From contig CM066051.1 in assembly GCA_033557465.1 (NCBI GenBank), positions 104,509,026 to 104,573,025 of the forward strand: a stretch of 64,000 bases of DNA. Reading direction: 5' to 3'. Position numbers and translations under genes: made by a program. Positions 1 to 11,747 of this stretch are shown piece by piece (the first letter of the stretch is position 1; the number at the start of each line of letters is the position of its first letter). Source of the stretch: Ichthyophis bannanicus (Eukaryota > Chordata > Amphibia > Gymnophiona > Ichthyophiidae). The notes beneath the pieces were generated by a model. It saw nothing but the letters and a program-made list of their open reading frames with translations, made no database searches and had not been told where the DNA came from.

Positions 1-885
1 TTATTTTTCTGTCGAGACGGGGGAAGACTATTAGGAATAGGAATGTTATACTATTTCTTTAAGGGCACATTATGTGTCTTCATTTATAATTAAAAAGTTG
101 TTAATGTTATTATGGTTTGTTAAAGTTTAATATCTTTTTAAGCTACTTAATTGTTGTTCTGGTGAGTCTGCTTTGTCAATAGGTAAACTGGAGCAACAGT
201 TTGAAGAAGGGTCAGGAACTACTATGACCTGAAACGCAACGTTGGGTTCTGTCGGGAGAGGTTACTCTCTTTATGAAGCTGCCATTATTTTGAGAATTCG
301 GAGAGTTTTGGGGATTACTAGAATAGCTGATGGGAGAATTTATTCTCTTATGAAGGTTGTGGGAGTTTTGGCGCTTACCAGTGGAGTTTGCTGCTTTGAA
401 TGAAGAATAAGCTTTGGCTGTTCAGCAGTTCTGTGGATAACTTCCTGCATTACTTCTTGGCCGGTCAACTAACATTCTACTGCAGCTAAGTAATTCCTTA
501 ATATTCGATTGGTATTGAGAGTTAAAAAAATACTCTCAGTATTTTTAAGGATAGGGTTGCGTCCCTAAAGAAAAAATAAAAAAAAGGAATATTACACTAC
601 GAGAGGGGAACTTACATTTGTCCTCAAGGTGTACATTCCGACAAAAAATGTTGTTTGTTTGTTTCCCTTAATTGCTAAGATATAATTGTGGGAGATAAGC
701 TTGAGGGTTATTGGATGAATAGGTAAACTGGAGCAAGGAGGCGGTCCCTCGGGTACTTGTACTGGTGACATCAAAGAATGTCATTGTTCAGTCTCCAAGC
801 TGCTGGAGGAACCCATATCCCCAGAGATTCCGGGACTGGACTGGAGTTCCTCAAGGAACAACAATTAGCAGGTAAGTCTAATTTC
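1..885 (+). mobile_element. Right-terminal region of a DIRS-type element (DIRS-G), left part outside window
   Basis: This non-coding stretch matches the right terminal region of DIRS-A (59,530-59,822) in order: a gtttgttaa/agctactt block, then gtctgctttgtcaatag, then cagtctccaagctg, then ctcaaggaac followed by a caggtaagt end. The element end is placed near 880, at the sequence corresponding to the DIRS-A terminus. It is a related family, not the same copy. The region holds a ~520-bp insert (197-717). The coding part would lie left of the window. The family call rests on comparison within this window only. Confidence 0.6.
197..717. other. Unclassified ~520-bp insert flanked by 19-bp direct repeats
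   Basis: The string aataggtaaactggagcaa occurs at about 178-196 and again at 718-736, and the DIRS-A right end has only one equivalent site. The stretch between therefore looks like an insertion with a target-site duplication, or a local duplication. It has no open frame, an A-rich patch near 565-592 and a small hairpin around gagagt/actctc near 515-540. I do not recognise the family. Confidence 0.45.
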
Positions 886-959
886 ACTTTCATTGAGCAT
901 TTTGGAGAAAATGAACCAAATCTAAACGTGGAGCCAACATAGCACAGATCTCTCGGCAC

Positions 960-1288
960 TGCTTAATCAAAGCATCCCTACCTATAAATATACTAGCCTC
1001 TTGCTTCAATTCATCCACCTCACACTTTGTCGATACTTCACCTCCCTCTCAACTATCCAGGAATTTCACTAACAATTATGTCTAAATCTTTCTTACTCAC
1101 CTGAATTGTATATAAGTTAAATTCCAAGAATCATGTAAATATTCTTGACTGCACCTGTTATATTGTTAAATAAAATGTTCAATGTATCTCAGTTCTGTAT
1201 GTAAACCGCTATGATTACATGAAATGGCAGTATAAAAATCACTCACTCACTCAAATAAATAAATAAAATAAATAAATAAATAAATAAA
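960..1288 (+). mobile_element. L2-lineage LINE 3' tail
   Basis: This is a 3' end only, with no coding sequence. It ends in a 'gtaaaccgct ... cagtataaa' box, a tcactcactcactc run and (aaat)n to 1288. The same tail plan (taaaccgc, gcggtatataa, then aaat repeats) recurs in this window at 8058, 25,430 and 33,172, attached to L2-type reverse-transcriptase C-termini. It separates the DIRS-G end from the DIRS-E gag piece. The 75 bases before it (886-959) show nothing I recognise. Confidence 0.65.
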
Positions 1289-2625
1289 CCTGTCCGAGAC
1301 GCAGACCCCTAAGCAGCAAGTAGATCCCATCATCGTAGGAATTAAGCAGTCGTCTAAAGCTTTTCCCTTCCCCACGGCACAACAGCAAATGGTCACCATG
1401 GAATGGGACTCGCCAGATGTCTCCCTGAGCTCTGTCCTTGGAGGACCTTGATAAATGGCTACATTTTCCCAAGGTGGATGCTCTCGTGATGGCCATCACT
1501 AAACACACTACAATTCCTGTTGAAAGCGGTACCGCCCTTAGGGATCAGATTGATAAGGTTGAAGGTCTTTTGAAGACATCCTCATCTTCTTCCTTAGCAC
1601 TACAGGCTCGCAGCACAGGCTCTGCTACAATGGCTCCAGCTCCTTCTGGAGGACCCTGCTTTGCTGCACCTGGAATCAGTCATTGCCTTTATAGCAGATG
1701 CCTTTTATGATCTCCTGCACCTTTCTGCCCGTTCCATAGCAGCAGGTATAGTTGCGTGTTGTTGGCTTTGGCTCCAGCATCGGAATGCTGATGCGGCTTC
1801 AAAATCATACCTCGCTAAGCTTCCTTTTAAGGAGTAACTCTCTTCAGTGAGGACCTCGAGAAGCTAGTGAAGGATCTAGGGGAGGTCAAGCCTCAGTGCT
1901 TACTGGAGGACCAACCAAAAGCCTCTTCGCATCGCCCTGCAACTTCATCCTCGGCTTATAGGGCACACTTCAGAAATGTCTGACGCTATCATCCCAGCAA
2001 ACCCACTGCTTCCTCAAACAAGTCTGGTGCCAGGCCACAGTCCTTTCGGGGCATCCATCACAACCGGGATACTTACTTCTCGGCTACCAAGTTCTCAGGC
2101 CCCTCCCGTTGATGGGTTCGGGATCCATTCCGGGGTGCCACCTGTCAGGGGGCTTCTGCTTCTCTTTGCCGCAAATGGACCCAAATAACCTGGGACAAAT
2201 AGTGCTCGAGGGTTACGCTCTGGACCTGGCTGCACCTGTCCCGCAAACCTTCCTGGTTTCCCCATGCAAAAAGGCGGCCGTGCTTTTGACACTTTGGTGC
2301 TTGCACCAACTCTGTGCTATTCATCCGTCCCTGTTGCTGAAAGAGGTGCCAGACAATATTCCATCTACTTTGGGGTGCCCAAGAAGGAAGGCTTCTTCTG
2401 CCCCATTTTGGATCTCAAGGGGGTCAACTGCTGTCTTCATGTGCCGCACTTCCGAATGGAGACACTCAGATCTGTCATCCAGGCGGTGCACCCGGAGGAA
2501 TTCCTTGCTTACCTGGATCTGGTGGAGGCTTATTTTCACATTCCAATTCACATGGAGCACCAACAGTACTTGCGTTTTATGGTTTTTGGCCAACACTACC
2601 AATTTCAAGCCCTGCCCTTTGTTAT
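1289..2625 (+). pseudogene. DIRS-E: gag-like region and 5' half of reverse transcriptase
   Basis: Several frames together encode a DIRS gag-like protein and the start of RT. The gag signature PKVDALV...TTIPVE...LRD appears from about 1,465 and again in DIRS-A (36,530) and DIRS-F (12,070). A FSEDLEKLVKDLG-type segment follows near 1,850. RT begins near 2,170 (QIVLEGYALDLA) and continues through PILDLKGVN, YLDLVEAYFHI and HYQFQALPF, where it stops abruptly at 2,625. Two or more frameshifts and stops break it. The missing half of RT resumes at 9,336 with GLATA, so everything between is later insertion or rearrangement. It cannot make a functional product. Confidence 0.8.
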
Positions 2626-3545
2626 TTGTTACAATTTCTTATATACCGCACTATTCGACATCAGCGCGGTTTACATTAAAACAAAAAGGACAAGAACAAC
2701 AGGCTGTTCGGTTTTACAGAGAACACGTGTACAAACTTGGATAACATGGGTGAACTATATACATAAAATATCTACAAGTAGGCGTGATAATAGAGCTCTA
2801 GAAGTAACATGTGGTTACTTTCTTTGGTGGGATTATCTAGGCTTCAATGCTGACTGGGTAGTATTTGAGGAAAAGGTGATATTTGAGTGCCTTCCTGAAC
2901 TGAGCTAAGTCAACGATAGCACGAATGTCAGATGGTAGAGCATTCCAGCATCTTGGGGCGAAAAATTTGAAGGCCCTATTCGCCGTTGTCAGGTTGCATT
3001 TTGTCAAGGACTTCGGAATTATTAGAGAGTTTAAAGCTGTTGGTCTTCTGGATCTGTTAGGTGGCACGGTGAGAATGAGCTCTGTAAATGAGGAGGATGA
3101 GAGACCATTGATGGCCTTGAAGGTCAGTAGCAAGTTCTTGAAAACAAGCCTTCCGTGTATGGGGAGCCAGTAAAGCTGCTTCAGGATAGGCGTCACATGG
3201 TCACACCTAGAGGCTCCATGGAGGACCCTTGCTGCAGCATTCATGGCAAGCTGTAGCGGGTTCAAGGTAGATTGTGGGAGGCCTTGTAAAATGGCGTTGG
3301 CATAGTCGAAGTGGGGTAAGATTAGTGCTTGGTATATAGTCCGGAAGTCATCTGGATCTAATATGGAACGCAGATGCCTGAGAGTACGGATCTTGAAGTA
3401 TATTGCTTTTACTATATTGCCTATGTGTGATTTTCAAATCAAGACGTTGGTCCAACGTGACCCCAAGGTATCTTATTGTGTCTTTTGTCTGCAGATCCGC
3501 TTCCTTAATGAAAGTAAGTTTGTTTGTACAGGGTGGTGTACACAA
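2626..3545 (-). pseudogene. L2-lineage LINE 3' fragment (RT C-terminus and tail)
   Basis: On the minus strand a 142-codon frame (2,837-3,265) carries the C-terminal region typical of L2-type RTs: MNAAARVL, HVTPILKQLYWLPI, WNALPSDIRA and FRKALKYHLF. Upstream, 3,348-3,545 encodes the TIRYLGVTLDQRLDLK block. The 3' tail at 2,626-2,690 has the ccgc...gcggt stem and abuts the DIRS-E RT break. It is 5'-truncated. Its tail matches the L2 insert at 25,107-25,430 closely, so both belong to one subfamily. Confidence 0.75.
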
Positions 3546-3990
3546 CCGGACTGTCTAAGTAAACCTGAGAAAGAGTTAAAGTTGTTCAGAACTTTGCTTA
3601 GAAATAAACTTCATATATTTGCTTACTAAGTAGGTGAAGAGGTACATGTCCTGTAAATAAAGAAAAAGGGCAGCTTGTACTCCAGCCTTTTAGTCTCAGG
3701 GTTACTAGATATCAAGCAGTCAGCAGTAAACAGTTATGTCTTGGAATACATGTATGTCTTCTCATACTGACCTATGCTGATTAGAAATTGACCTATGATG
3801 TGATGAATACGTAATACCTGATGTGTAACAATAAAGTGAAATTATGCTGTATCATCCAAAAGAGCCTTATAAATAAAGTAAACCATGGCTAACAGTTAGA
3901 GTAAACAAAGAGAACCTGTTTCTATTTGTTTCTCTCCGCAAAAGCTTTGGTGTATTTATGTATCTATATAGAAGTGTGTGGTAATTTTAT
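3546..3990. other. Unclassified non-coding insert between two L2 segments
   Basis: There is no open frame. The stretch separates two L2 pieces that both contain the LGVT block, so they are probably not one copy. It has several polyadenylation-like words (aataaag at 3,655, 3,828 and 3,872), loosely like a solo LTR. I could not find convincing TG...CA ends or a target duplication, so the class stays open. Confidence 0.3.
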
Positions 3991-6590
3991 TGCTGTCTTT
4001 AGATTACCTTCTCATTGCTTTGAATGTAGTTTTCTGTGACTCCAAGAGCCCTGCAGGTTGCTGGTGAGGGGAGGGCAAACAGAAGCCCACACTTAACTCT
4101 TACATGGGATGGTGGAGTAAAATTGGGGTTTCTCGTGATGAAGAGTACCTCAGTTTTCTTGTGTTGAATATGGAGGTTTTGAGATTGGAGCCATTCTGAA
4201 ACTGCGTTGAAACATTCTATCAGGGGGGAAAGGTCAATTTGATCCGTAGAGAACGGCATGTATAAGAGTATATCATCTGCATATATCAAACAGTTCACAT
4301 TGAAAGATCAGATGATACTACAGATGGGCTGCATGTATATGTTGAACATGAGTGATGATAGAGAGGAACCTTGCGGTACACCTTGCGTTTGATGGAAGGG
4401 TTTTGATTCTTCTGATCCGGATTTTACATGTTGCAATCTTCCGGCAAGATATGATTTGCACCATTCAAGTGCAGTGCTGCAAATGCCCTTCTCTTTCAGT
4501 CGCCAGAGGAGGAGTTCATGACTTACTGAGTCGAATGCTGCAGCGATGTCTAAGAAGATAAGAACAAAACCTTGCCGGATGTTGTCGATGTCTGTGATTA
4601 TATTATTGAAGAGGGTGGTAAGGAGGGTTTCTACTCCGTGAGACTCTCTGAACCTATGTTGGCACTGGTCTAGCGGGGCTGCAGAGTCTATATGATCTTG
4701 GATTTGTCTTTGTACCTCTTTCTCAATTATCTTAGCTAGGAGAGGAATACTAGCTATGGGCCTGTATGAGTCGACTCTTTGGGGGTCTAGTTTGGAGTTT
4801 TTTAAGAGAGGTCTAATGGATGTTTGTTTGAGTGCTGTGGGGAAGGATCCGGTTGTGAAAGATAGGTTCATAAGTCTTGCGATGAAAGGACTGAACTCAC
4901 TGCATAGCTCCTTTATCCAAAATGCTGGGCAGGGATCAGTTTGAGCCGTGGTGGTATTGAGAGATGTGATTGTGTCCTCAATGTATTTTGCAGATGGTGT
5001 GGAGAACATAGGTACATTAGGCAGGTTGGTTCTTGTGCAGAGGCTTCTGAGACCATATCTGTCTGTAGGAGTTTAGACTGCAGGTAGTCGGCAAATTTTT
5101 GTGGATGAATCTCATCATGTTGCTCAGGAGAAGGTTCCTTCGAAAGGGATTTGACTAAATTGAAAAGGTCCCGTGGTTTGTTCAGTGATCATTTGAGAGT
5201 GTCAGTGTGAAATTGCTTTATTTTGGCTGTGATTGCCTCTCGGTGAATTGATAAGTGGAGTTTGTAAGCTGTCTGATCCTCAATGGAGAATGATCGGCGC
5301 CATCATCTCTCAAGTCTTCGTAGATGTGTAAGAGAAGACCGCAGCTCAGGGGAGAACCATGGAGCAGAGTTTCTTTTCCTTGAGGTGTTATTGGGGTGCG
5401 GTCGTTGTGCTATTGCGTTAAGGTTGCTGTTCCAGGAGGAAATAAGATCTTCGAGGTTGAGAGTTGTGTCATTGAGGAGTGGTTGGGTCTCAGACAGGAT
5501 GAGTTCTCTGTTGAACGGTCGAAAGCTTCTTGTTGACGTTCTTGAGGTGCTGTTCAATCTTCTGTTGTCCTGTGGTTGCTTGTTGTTAATGGGTATCTGG
5601 AGATTGATTAGTTTGTGGTCTGACCAGGTTACAGAGGTGACAGACATCACAACGTCACGGCTTTGTTCAAAGACAGACTGTGGAGCAAACACCAAGTCGA
5701 GAATGTTTCCCTTTATATGCGTGGGTTCCTTGATTATTTGCTTGTATCCTAGATCTTCAATGGCATCGAGGAGGGCGGACGCATGATTTTGATGCAATGA
5801 AGGGAGATTGAAATCTCCCATTATCCAGTTAGGTGTATTGGGATTGTGGATATTGGCAGCTAGGTCAACAATGGTAGGGAGGTCGTCCGGGGAGGCTGAG
5901 GGGGTTCTGTATAGCAGGTTGATAGAGCACTGTTTGTTTGCAATGGAAATTATATCCAAGTTGTTAGTGCTAGAGGAGTCAGTGGTGTAGAAATGAAGGT
6001 CTGACTTGGTGAGTATGAGCGCTCCTCCTCTTTTCTTGTTTTCTCTATGTCGTGTGTATATAGAGAAGTTGGGGGGTAGGAGTTGGTTGAGGAGGACATT
6101 GTCTTCATATGATAACCAGGTTTCAGTGATCATGAGTATATCTAGATCATGTAGGGAAATTATGTCTAGGATGACTGGCCATTTCTTACGAATTGAAGTG
6201 CATTTATGAGGGCACATTTTAGGCTTCAGCAAAGCGGAGATTCCTCTTGTTTAGATGTCTTAGATTGTTGGATTGCGATGTGTATCAAGTGAGAGTGACG
6301 CATGTGGGCATCACCTCCTGGATAATGGTATGGGGGCCCAGACCATCTTTTTCCATGATTCTTAAGGATGGGGATATGATTGTATGAGGGGGAAAGGGCA
6401 AGGGAGTTCCCAAGCCAGTCTGTGAGAAGGTAAAAACTGACAAAGGCAATGAAGTGGAAGGCCATTTGTACACTTCGATTGGGCGTGTTTGAAAGACACT
6501 TGTGGGTGGATAAGTCGTTTAGATAATGCTGATTAAGCGTGCTGGTCAATGCGTCAATTTGACTGGTGGAATGAACTATAAATAATTAGC
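3991..6590 (-). pseudogene. L2-lineage LINE: endonuclease and reverse transcriptase, 3' end missing
   Basis: On the minus strand, 5,303-6,232 (309 codons) is an apurinic-type endonuclease domain: ITETWLS, GGALIL, IMGDFNLPS and WSDHKLINL are visible. RT follows at 4,001-5,009 in a different frame, with DSYRPIASIPLLAKI, LIFLDIAAAFDSVSH and TQGVPQGSSLS. A TGA at 4,305-4,307 interrupts it just before the catalytic YADDIL (about 4,269-4,287). The frame ends after the LGVT block at about 4,000. The 5' untranslated part runs to about 6,590. A frame change between 5,010 and 5,302 and the TGA make it inactive. The family is given as L2-like from RT motifs; a neighbouring clade is possible. Confidence 0.75.
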
Positions 6591-7080
6591 TAAGCTAAGC
6601 ATCATAGGTAGATATAAACATATGGCATGGGTGTAGATCAGAATACATGTATCATTACAGGCAAATAATGTAATTGCACAGCAAAGGTATAAATACTGAC
6701 ATTTCACATAAGCAGACAATTGTCAACCATTAGTGATTACAACAGTGATGAAATAGTGATGATATGACGTTTTAGCACGGGGACAGGTGTATTGCCAAAT
6801 TCTACGCTTTTCCTTTGACCCTGTCACTCACTTAGCTCACTGACTAGGCATAAATATTCTGGCAAATACAGTATGAGTTAACCCTGTCACTCATTAGCTC
6901 ACAGACTATGCATAGACACTTTAGTAAATGCAATATGAGTTTTATTAAATTAAGTCCTTTTGGAATAATAATTAAGCACAAAGGTAAGCATTAATACTTC
7001 ACCGGATATTATAGCTCATCACTCCAGGTGGGGGACTGTTCAGCAATCACTCTCAGGAGGAAAATCCGGGAAAAAAACTA
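6591..7080. other. Unclassified AT-rich spacer
   Basis: There is no coding potential. It contains an imperfect two-copy tandem repeat (listed separately) and otherwise nothing I recognise. It lies between an L2 5' region on the minus strand and an L2 3' end on the plus strand. Confidence 0.4.
6826..6947. repeat. Imperfect ~62-bp tandem duplication
   Basis: Two adjacent copies each run from ccctgtcactca through tagctcac, gactatgcata or its variant, and caatatgagtt. They differ by scattered substitutions and small indels, so the duplication is old. Confidence 0.6.
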
Positions 7081-8058
7081 CAGAGACACGCTTGCCTCGT
7101 ATATCAGTGAAAATCTACTTTAAACTTAAAATTTTAAAACAATTACGTCCTCTTGTACTCCTACATGATTTTCTGAGCATTATCCAGGCTATCATCACAC
7201 CACACTTTGATTTCGCAAATCTCACCCTACTAGGAACAACAAAACAAAACATTAAAAGACTCCAACTTGCCCAAAATGCAGCAGCAAGAATTGTAATGAA
7301 GGTTCCACCATTTGAACACATTACCCCTATACTAGCAAACCTTCACTGGCTCCCAATTCAATCCAGAATAAATCATAAATTGATTATCACTATATTTAAG
7401 ACATTAAATACAATGGCCCCAGTCTCTTTAACAAAACTTATCATTAAAGACACATCCCAAACTGCGCTACGGAAAGGCCACACGAATAAAATTAGGATCC
7501 CGAAAGATTTCACAACTACTAAAAAAACAACTAATAAAAAAGCGTTTTCTCATGCAGCTCCCACCCTATGGAACTCCCTCCCTGAAGAAATAAGAGCACT
7601 AAATGATGCAAAGGAACTCCGCAAGAAATTAAAAACATATTTATTCATCTCCCATTTCGGCAAACTAGAAAATACCTTACCACTAACAGGAAATGGTTAA
7701 TAGCGACCTCAGGGTACACCAACTCCAATTACTCTATCTAACTACAATTAAAGTCGATTAAATAACTATTTGTAAATCCTGTAAATACATATATGTAAAT
7801 AGTTCAAAATATGTAAATAGTTAAATTGTTATTTAACAAATTTACCATATTTAGTCCAATCATGTTTAATGTATTTAGCAAAATTGTACCTAGTTAATTA
7901 ATGTTTCATGTATTTAGCAAAATTGTACCTAGTTAATTAATGTTTCATGTAAAACAGACCTGTTAATCTGTTCATTCCTTGTTCACTGTAAACCGCACCT
8001 GATCTGTGGAAGGTAGCGGTATATAAGCAACTGTTAAATAAATAAATAAATAAATAAA
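7081..8058 (+). pseudogene. L2-lineage LINE 3' fragment with tail
   Basis: A 202-codon frame (7,092-7,700) encodes the RT C-terminal part: NLTLLGTTKQNIKRL, AQNAAARIV, HITPILANLHWLPI, TLWNSLPEEIRA and LRKKLKTYLF. About 350 bp of AT-rich 3' untranslated sequence follows, then the 'gtaaaccgca...gcggtatataagc' box and (aaat)n at 8,037-8,058. It is 5'-truncated. The open frame reads cleanly, which suggests a moderately recent insertion, but without endonuclease or catalytic RT it is inert. Confidence 0.75.
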
Positions 8059-8869
8059 TCAGTTGCAGTCCCATCTTTCCTTCTGAGAGTCCCCCTAAAG
8101 TACCTTAACTAAGATCGTGCCTGCTGCATGATATTACAATTCATTGGTTAACATATGCTGCATGCTCAAATCAGGATTGGCCAGGGTCAATCCTGTGCAC
8201 ATGGTTCACACCAGGATTGGCCAGGGCCAAATCTGTGCTCGTGACCAGCAGCTGAAAAAAAAATGTTAGCTGCTGAGTCACTGCATGAGTCACTCATCCA
8301 GCTTTTTCCAGCCAAGGGAGACACCCCCCATGGTTTTAGAAGCAGCTCAAGGCTTCTACATTATAATTGATGAATTCTTATCCTGTCTACATTGGCCAGG
8401 CAAATGTTTCTATATTGGCCAAGAGAATTGTTCAAAGGCCAAGGGAAGAATTCTGTCTCCCTCTCTGGCCTTTTAACACTCCCCAGGCTAGATGTGTAAA
8501 GATCTCTCACTAGACTGTAAATACAGCTATGGTCTCTGAGCTAGCAAATTGGCTCAGCATGAGTCCTCACAGGCAGAATGGCTCATGAGTTAGAATGGCT
8601 CATGAGTTCAGTACAATATCTTTGCTGATCCAAAAATTCAAATAAATCTTTAATTAGTAATACAACAGGCATGACATACATATAATTAGCAGAGACCCAA
8701 TGGGCAGGGTCTGCTATATATTGATGCCTATGAAGACGTTCAGGGTAAAGTACCTGTTTAGCTCTTAGCTGATTATGCTATGATCTGGACTGTCTTCTTA
8801 ATTCAGCTTACTGGCCTGCGTTTGGTCCCCGCCTAAGGGCCACGCCAAAGGGCCCTCTGGCAAGGCCCT
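8059..8869. other. Unclassified non-coding stretch
   Basis: No open frame has recognisable similarity. It has repeated attggccagg words (8,175, 8,215, 8,392) and a duplicated atggctcatgagt near 8,580-8,605. An aataaatc near 8,642 could be a polyadenylation signal of an LTR-like element, but no ends were found. Confidence 0.35.
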
Positions 8870-9335
8870 CAGGCACGGGCCCGCCTGACGGCGGTTTCTT
8901 TTATTTGGTGGCTGGCTCCTCCTCCTTCTCCCATAGCCCCGATTGGGCTGGAGATCCCCGAGCGGGAAAGATGGCAGGCCCGCTTAGGGCGCTCGACCCC
9001 GATCGGGGGAGCGGAAGATAGCTGCGGGCTGTTTGGCTGTCCCGCCGATGGCGGTTTCTTTTATTTGGTGGCTGGCTCCTCCTCGTTCTCCCACAGCCCC
9101 AATTGGGCTGGAGATCCCCGAGCGGGAAAGATGGCAGGCCCACTCAGGGTGCTTGACCCCGATTGGGGGAGCGGAAGATGGCTGCGGGCTGTTCGGCTGT
9201 CCCGCCGACGGCGGTTTCTTTTATTTGGTGGCTGGCTCCTCCTCCTTCTCCCACATCCCCAAGCAGGAAAGATGGCAGGCCCGCTCAGGGCACTTGACCC
9301 CGATCAGGGGAGCGGAAGATGGCTGCGGGCTGTGG
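8870..9335. repeat. 160-bp GC-rich tandem repeat, about 2.9 copies
   Basis: The word gcggtttcttttatttggtg recurs at 8,891, 9,051 and 9,211, giving an exact 160-bp period. Each unit also holds gatggcaggcccgct, a gaccccgat..ggggagcggaagat block and gctgcgggctgt. The third unit lacks about 19 bp after cccacatcccc. The last gctgcgggctgt joins directly to the resumed DIRS-E RT frame at 9,336. Its overlapping open frames are by-products of the repeat. Confidence 0.85.
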
Positions 9336-10860
9336 TCTTGCCACGGCCCACCAGACCTTCTCCAAGGTCAAGGTGGTGGTTGCAGCAACGCTACGGCACC
9401 AAGGCATCCATGTCCATCCATACCTGGATGATTGGCTCATCCGGGCCAAGTCTTATCAGGAGGCCCTGTCCGCAGTGTCTCAGGTAGTCAGTTTCCTGAG
9501 TCATCTTGGCTGGGTGGTCAACCAGACCAAGAGCCATCTTCTGCCAACTCAGTCAATTGACTTCTTGGGGGCTCATTTCGACACAGCTGCAGGCTGAGTC
9601 TCCCTCACTCTAGACCGGTGTGGGAAGCTCTGCTCTCAGTTTCGCGCCTTTCAGCGCCTATCTGCTCCTATGGCCTGGGACTGTCTCCAAGTTCTCGACT
9701 CCAAGGCAGCCACCTTCAATGTCGTGCCATGAGCTCGAGTGCACATGCGCCTGTTGCAGTATGCCCTACTGTCCTGCTGGTCCCCGCCTCCCAGAATTAT
9801 CGGACTCTGCTGGTGGCTTTACCCTTGAAATCTCTTGAAAGGCATTCCCTTGGCCACCCCGCAGTGGATGTTTCTCACGACTGATGCCAGTCTAGGGGGC
9901 TGGGGAGCACACTGCCTGGGACAAACAGCACAGGGCATGTGGACAGTCCGCAAATCCTCCTGGATGATCAATCGGCTCGAAGCCTGGGCTGTCCTTCTGG
10001 CTCTCTGTTCCTTTCACTCTTTCCTTCAGGACCGGGCAATGCGAATTCTCTCAGACAACTCGACTACAGTGATTTACCTCAACCGTCAGAGCAGAACCAA
10101 GTGTCTGGGGGTGGCCTGGGAGATGAGCCTTCTCTTTCCCTGGGCGGAGTGTTGTCTTTGAGCTCTCTCAGCTCAGCATATAGCTAGGGTGGAGAATGTG
10201 CAGGTGGATTTTCCTCAGTCATCACACAATGGATCTCAGCGAATGGGAGCTCACTCCGTGGGCTTTCGCAACCATTGTGCGTCAGTGGGGTCGCCCAGCT
10301 CTGGACCTCATGGCAACCTTTTCCAACGCCAAGACACCCTCCTCCTTCAGTCGATGGAATCATCCACGAGCTCAGGGGCTGGATACACTGGTTCAGCCTT
10401 GGCCCCGATCTCATCTTCTGTACGTCTTTCCTCCTTGGCCGCTGATCGGACTCATATTGCGGCAAATAGATCATCATCCCGGCTGCACAGTCCTAGTGGC
10501 GTCAGATTGGCCATGGCAACCCTAATATGCTGACCTGGTTCGTCTATTCCATGAGTCGCCCCTGGCACAAGGTGGATTCTGCTCAGTCAAGGGCCCATTG
10601 ATTTGGACGACCCCACTCCTTACTCTCTTACAGCCTGGCTCTTGAGCAGCGCCACCTAGAGTGCAAAGTTTTTATACATCACAGGTCATCGCCACATTGC
10701 TTAAAGCCCAGCAACCCTCAACTTCTCGGGGCCACATGCGAGTTTGGCGCCTCTTCTCTTCCTGGTGCTCCCGGAAATCCTCCTCCCTGTGGAAAGCAGA
10801 GGTACCCGCTATTCTGTCCTTCCTCCAGGATGACTTTGATAAGGGCCTAGCATGCATTCT
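9336..10860 (+). pseudogene. DIRS-E: RT catalytic half, RNase H and start of recombinase
   Basis: RT resumes with GLATA and carries the catalytic box YLDDWLIRAKS (YLDD at 9,421-9,432), then SFLSHLGWVVNQTKSHL and LGAHFDT to 9,597. After frame changes, an RNase H part follows (9,835-10,161: TTDASLGGWGAHC, NRLEAWAVLLAL, ILSDNSTTVIYLNRQ). Next comes the conserved DIRS linker (10,196-10,525: QWGRPALDLMATFSNAK, LDTLVQPWP). The N-terminal recombinase segment starts near 10,661 (RVWRLFSSWC, ILSFLQDDFDKGLA) and is cut at about 10,860 by an L2-type insertion; it resumes at 11,748. Multiple stops and shifts make it a pseudogene, although the RT active-site residues survive. Confidence 0.8.
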
Positions 10861-11089
10861 TTCATTCATTCATTTATGACTTACCCGCATGCTCATTGTA
10901 CATAACACTGTATAAAAGCTCATGCTGTAAATAGCACACCCCAATCAATCTACCTACACTCATACACATTCACTGTACAGTATAAGAATACTTGAGAACA
11001 CAAATGCCAATTTAAATTGATTGTTTGCTGTGCACACCGCCTTGATTGAAGGATAAGGCGGGATATAAATACCCTTTAAATAAATAAAA
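10861..11089 (+). mobile_element. L2-lineage LINE 3' tail
   Basis: This is a short non-coding tail with a gcacaccgcc...ggcgggatataaa box and taaataaataaa at its end. It faces, tail to tail, the reverse L2 fragment that follows. Together the pair interrupts the DIRS-E recombinase; tgcatt near 10,850 and again near 11,749 may be the target duplication. Confidence 0.6.
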
Positions 11090-11747
11090 TACATTTATTT
11101 GCTTGCTTGCTTGTTTGTTTTTATATACTGAATTGTCTTGACAATTAGAGCGGTTTACAGGGAACATTTGAACTACTGCGCAAGGCAGATTAAAAGAAAC
11201 AATTACAGATAACAGTTGCAATTAACAACACCGATAAAGTGCGGTAACTATTTACATATTCTTATTACTTTACAAGAGAGTGTGTAGCAACAGTGAGGAA
11301 ATAGTGAGAATCATTGCAATGCTGACCTAAGGTATATATGAGATTTATGTCTGCTGATCACATTGATAGTAGTCCGTGAAGATGAATGTTTTGAGACGTT
11401 TTCTAAATTGAGTAAGGCCTTTGATTTCTCGTATTAGGTAGGTTATTCAAAGAGCAGGTGTGTAGAGTAAGAAGGGTCTATTGGTGGTTGATTGATTTGC
11501 TTTGCTTACATTTTTTGTGTTGGATAGAGTGTTTTTCAGGTTGTCTCTTGTTGTTCTTGTGTGTTACTGCATATTTATTAGTGTGCTGAGGTATGCTGAT
11601 GCTATGTTATTTTGAAAATGTTCATATGGGCTTTGAATTTGATTCTTTGACGTATCGGGAGCCAGTGGAGTTGGAACAGGATGGGTGTTATATGGTCGGA
11701 TCTTTCAGCTCGCATTATTATACATACAACCGGCTCGCATTATTGTA
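11090..11747 (-). mobile_element. L2-lineage LINE 3' fragment, reverse
   Basis: Read on the minus strand, it encodes degraded RT C-terminal sequence near 11,640-11,720 (the HITPIL...LHWLP block can be followed with shifts). It ends in an accgctct tail and a gcttgcttgctt/aaat low-complexity stretch at 11,090-11,122. It is heavily decayed and non-coding. Confidence 0.55.

Noticed and set aside
3546..3990. Solo LTR of an endogenous retrovirus
   Set aside because: Polyadenylation-like words are present but no TG...CA ends or target duplication could be shown, and no retroviral coding sequence occurs in the window.
8890..9440. Open frames of 130-140 codons at 9,033-9,487
   Set aside because: They arise from the 160-bp tandem repeat, whose stop-poor GC-rich units keep frames open; only the last part matches DIRS RT and in one frame only.
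9600..9840. Host gene frames at 9,618-9,884
   Set aside because: Position and flanks fit decayed DIRS RT-RNase H connecting sequence in shifted frames.
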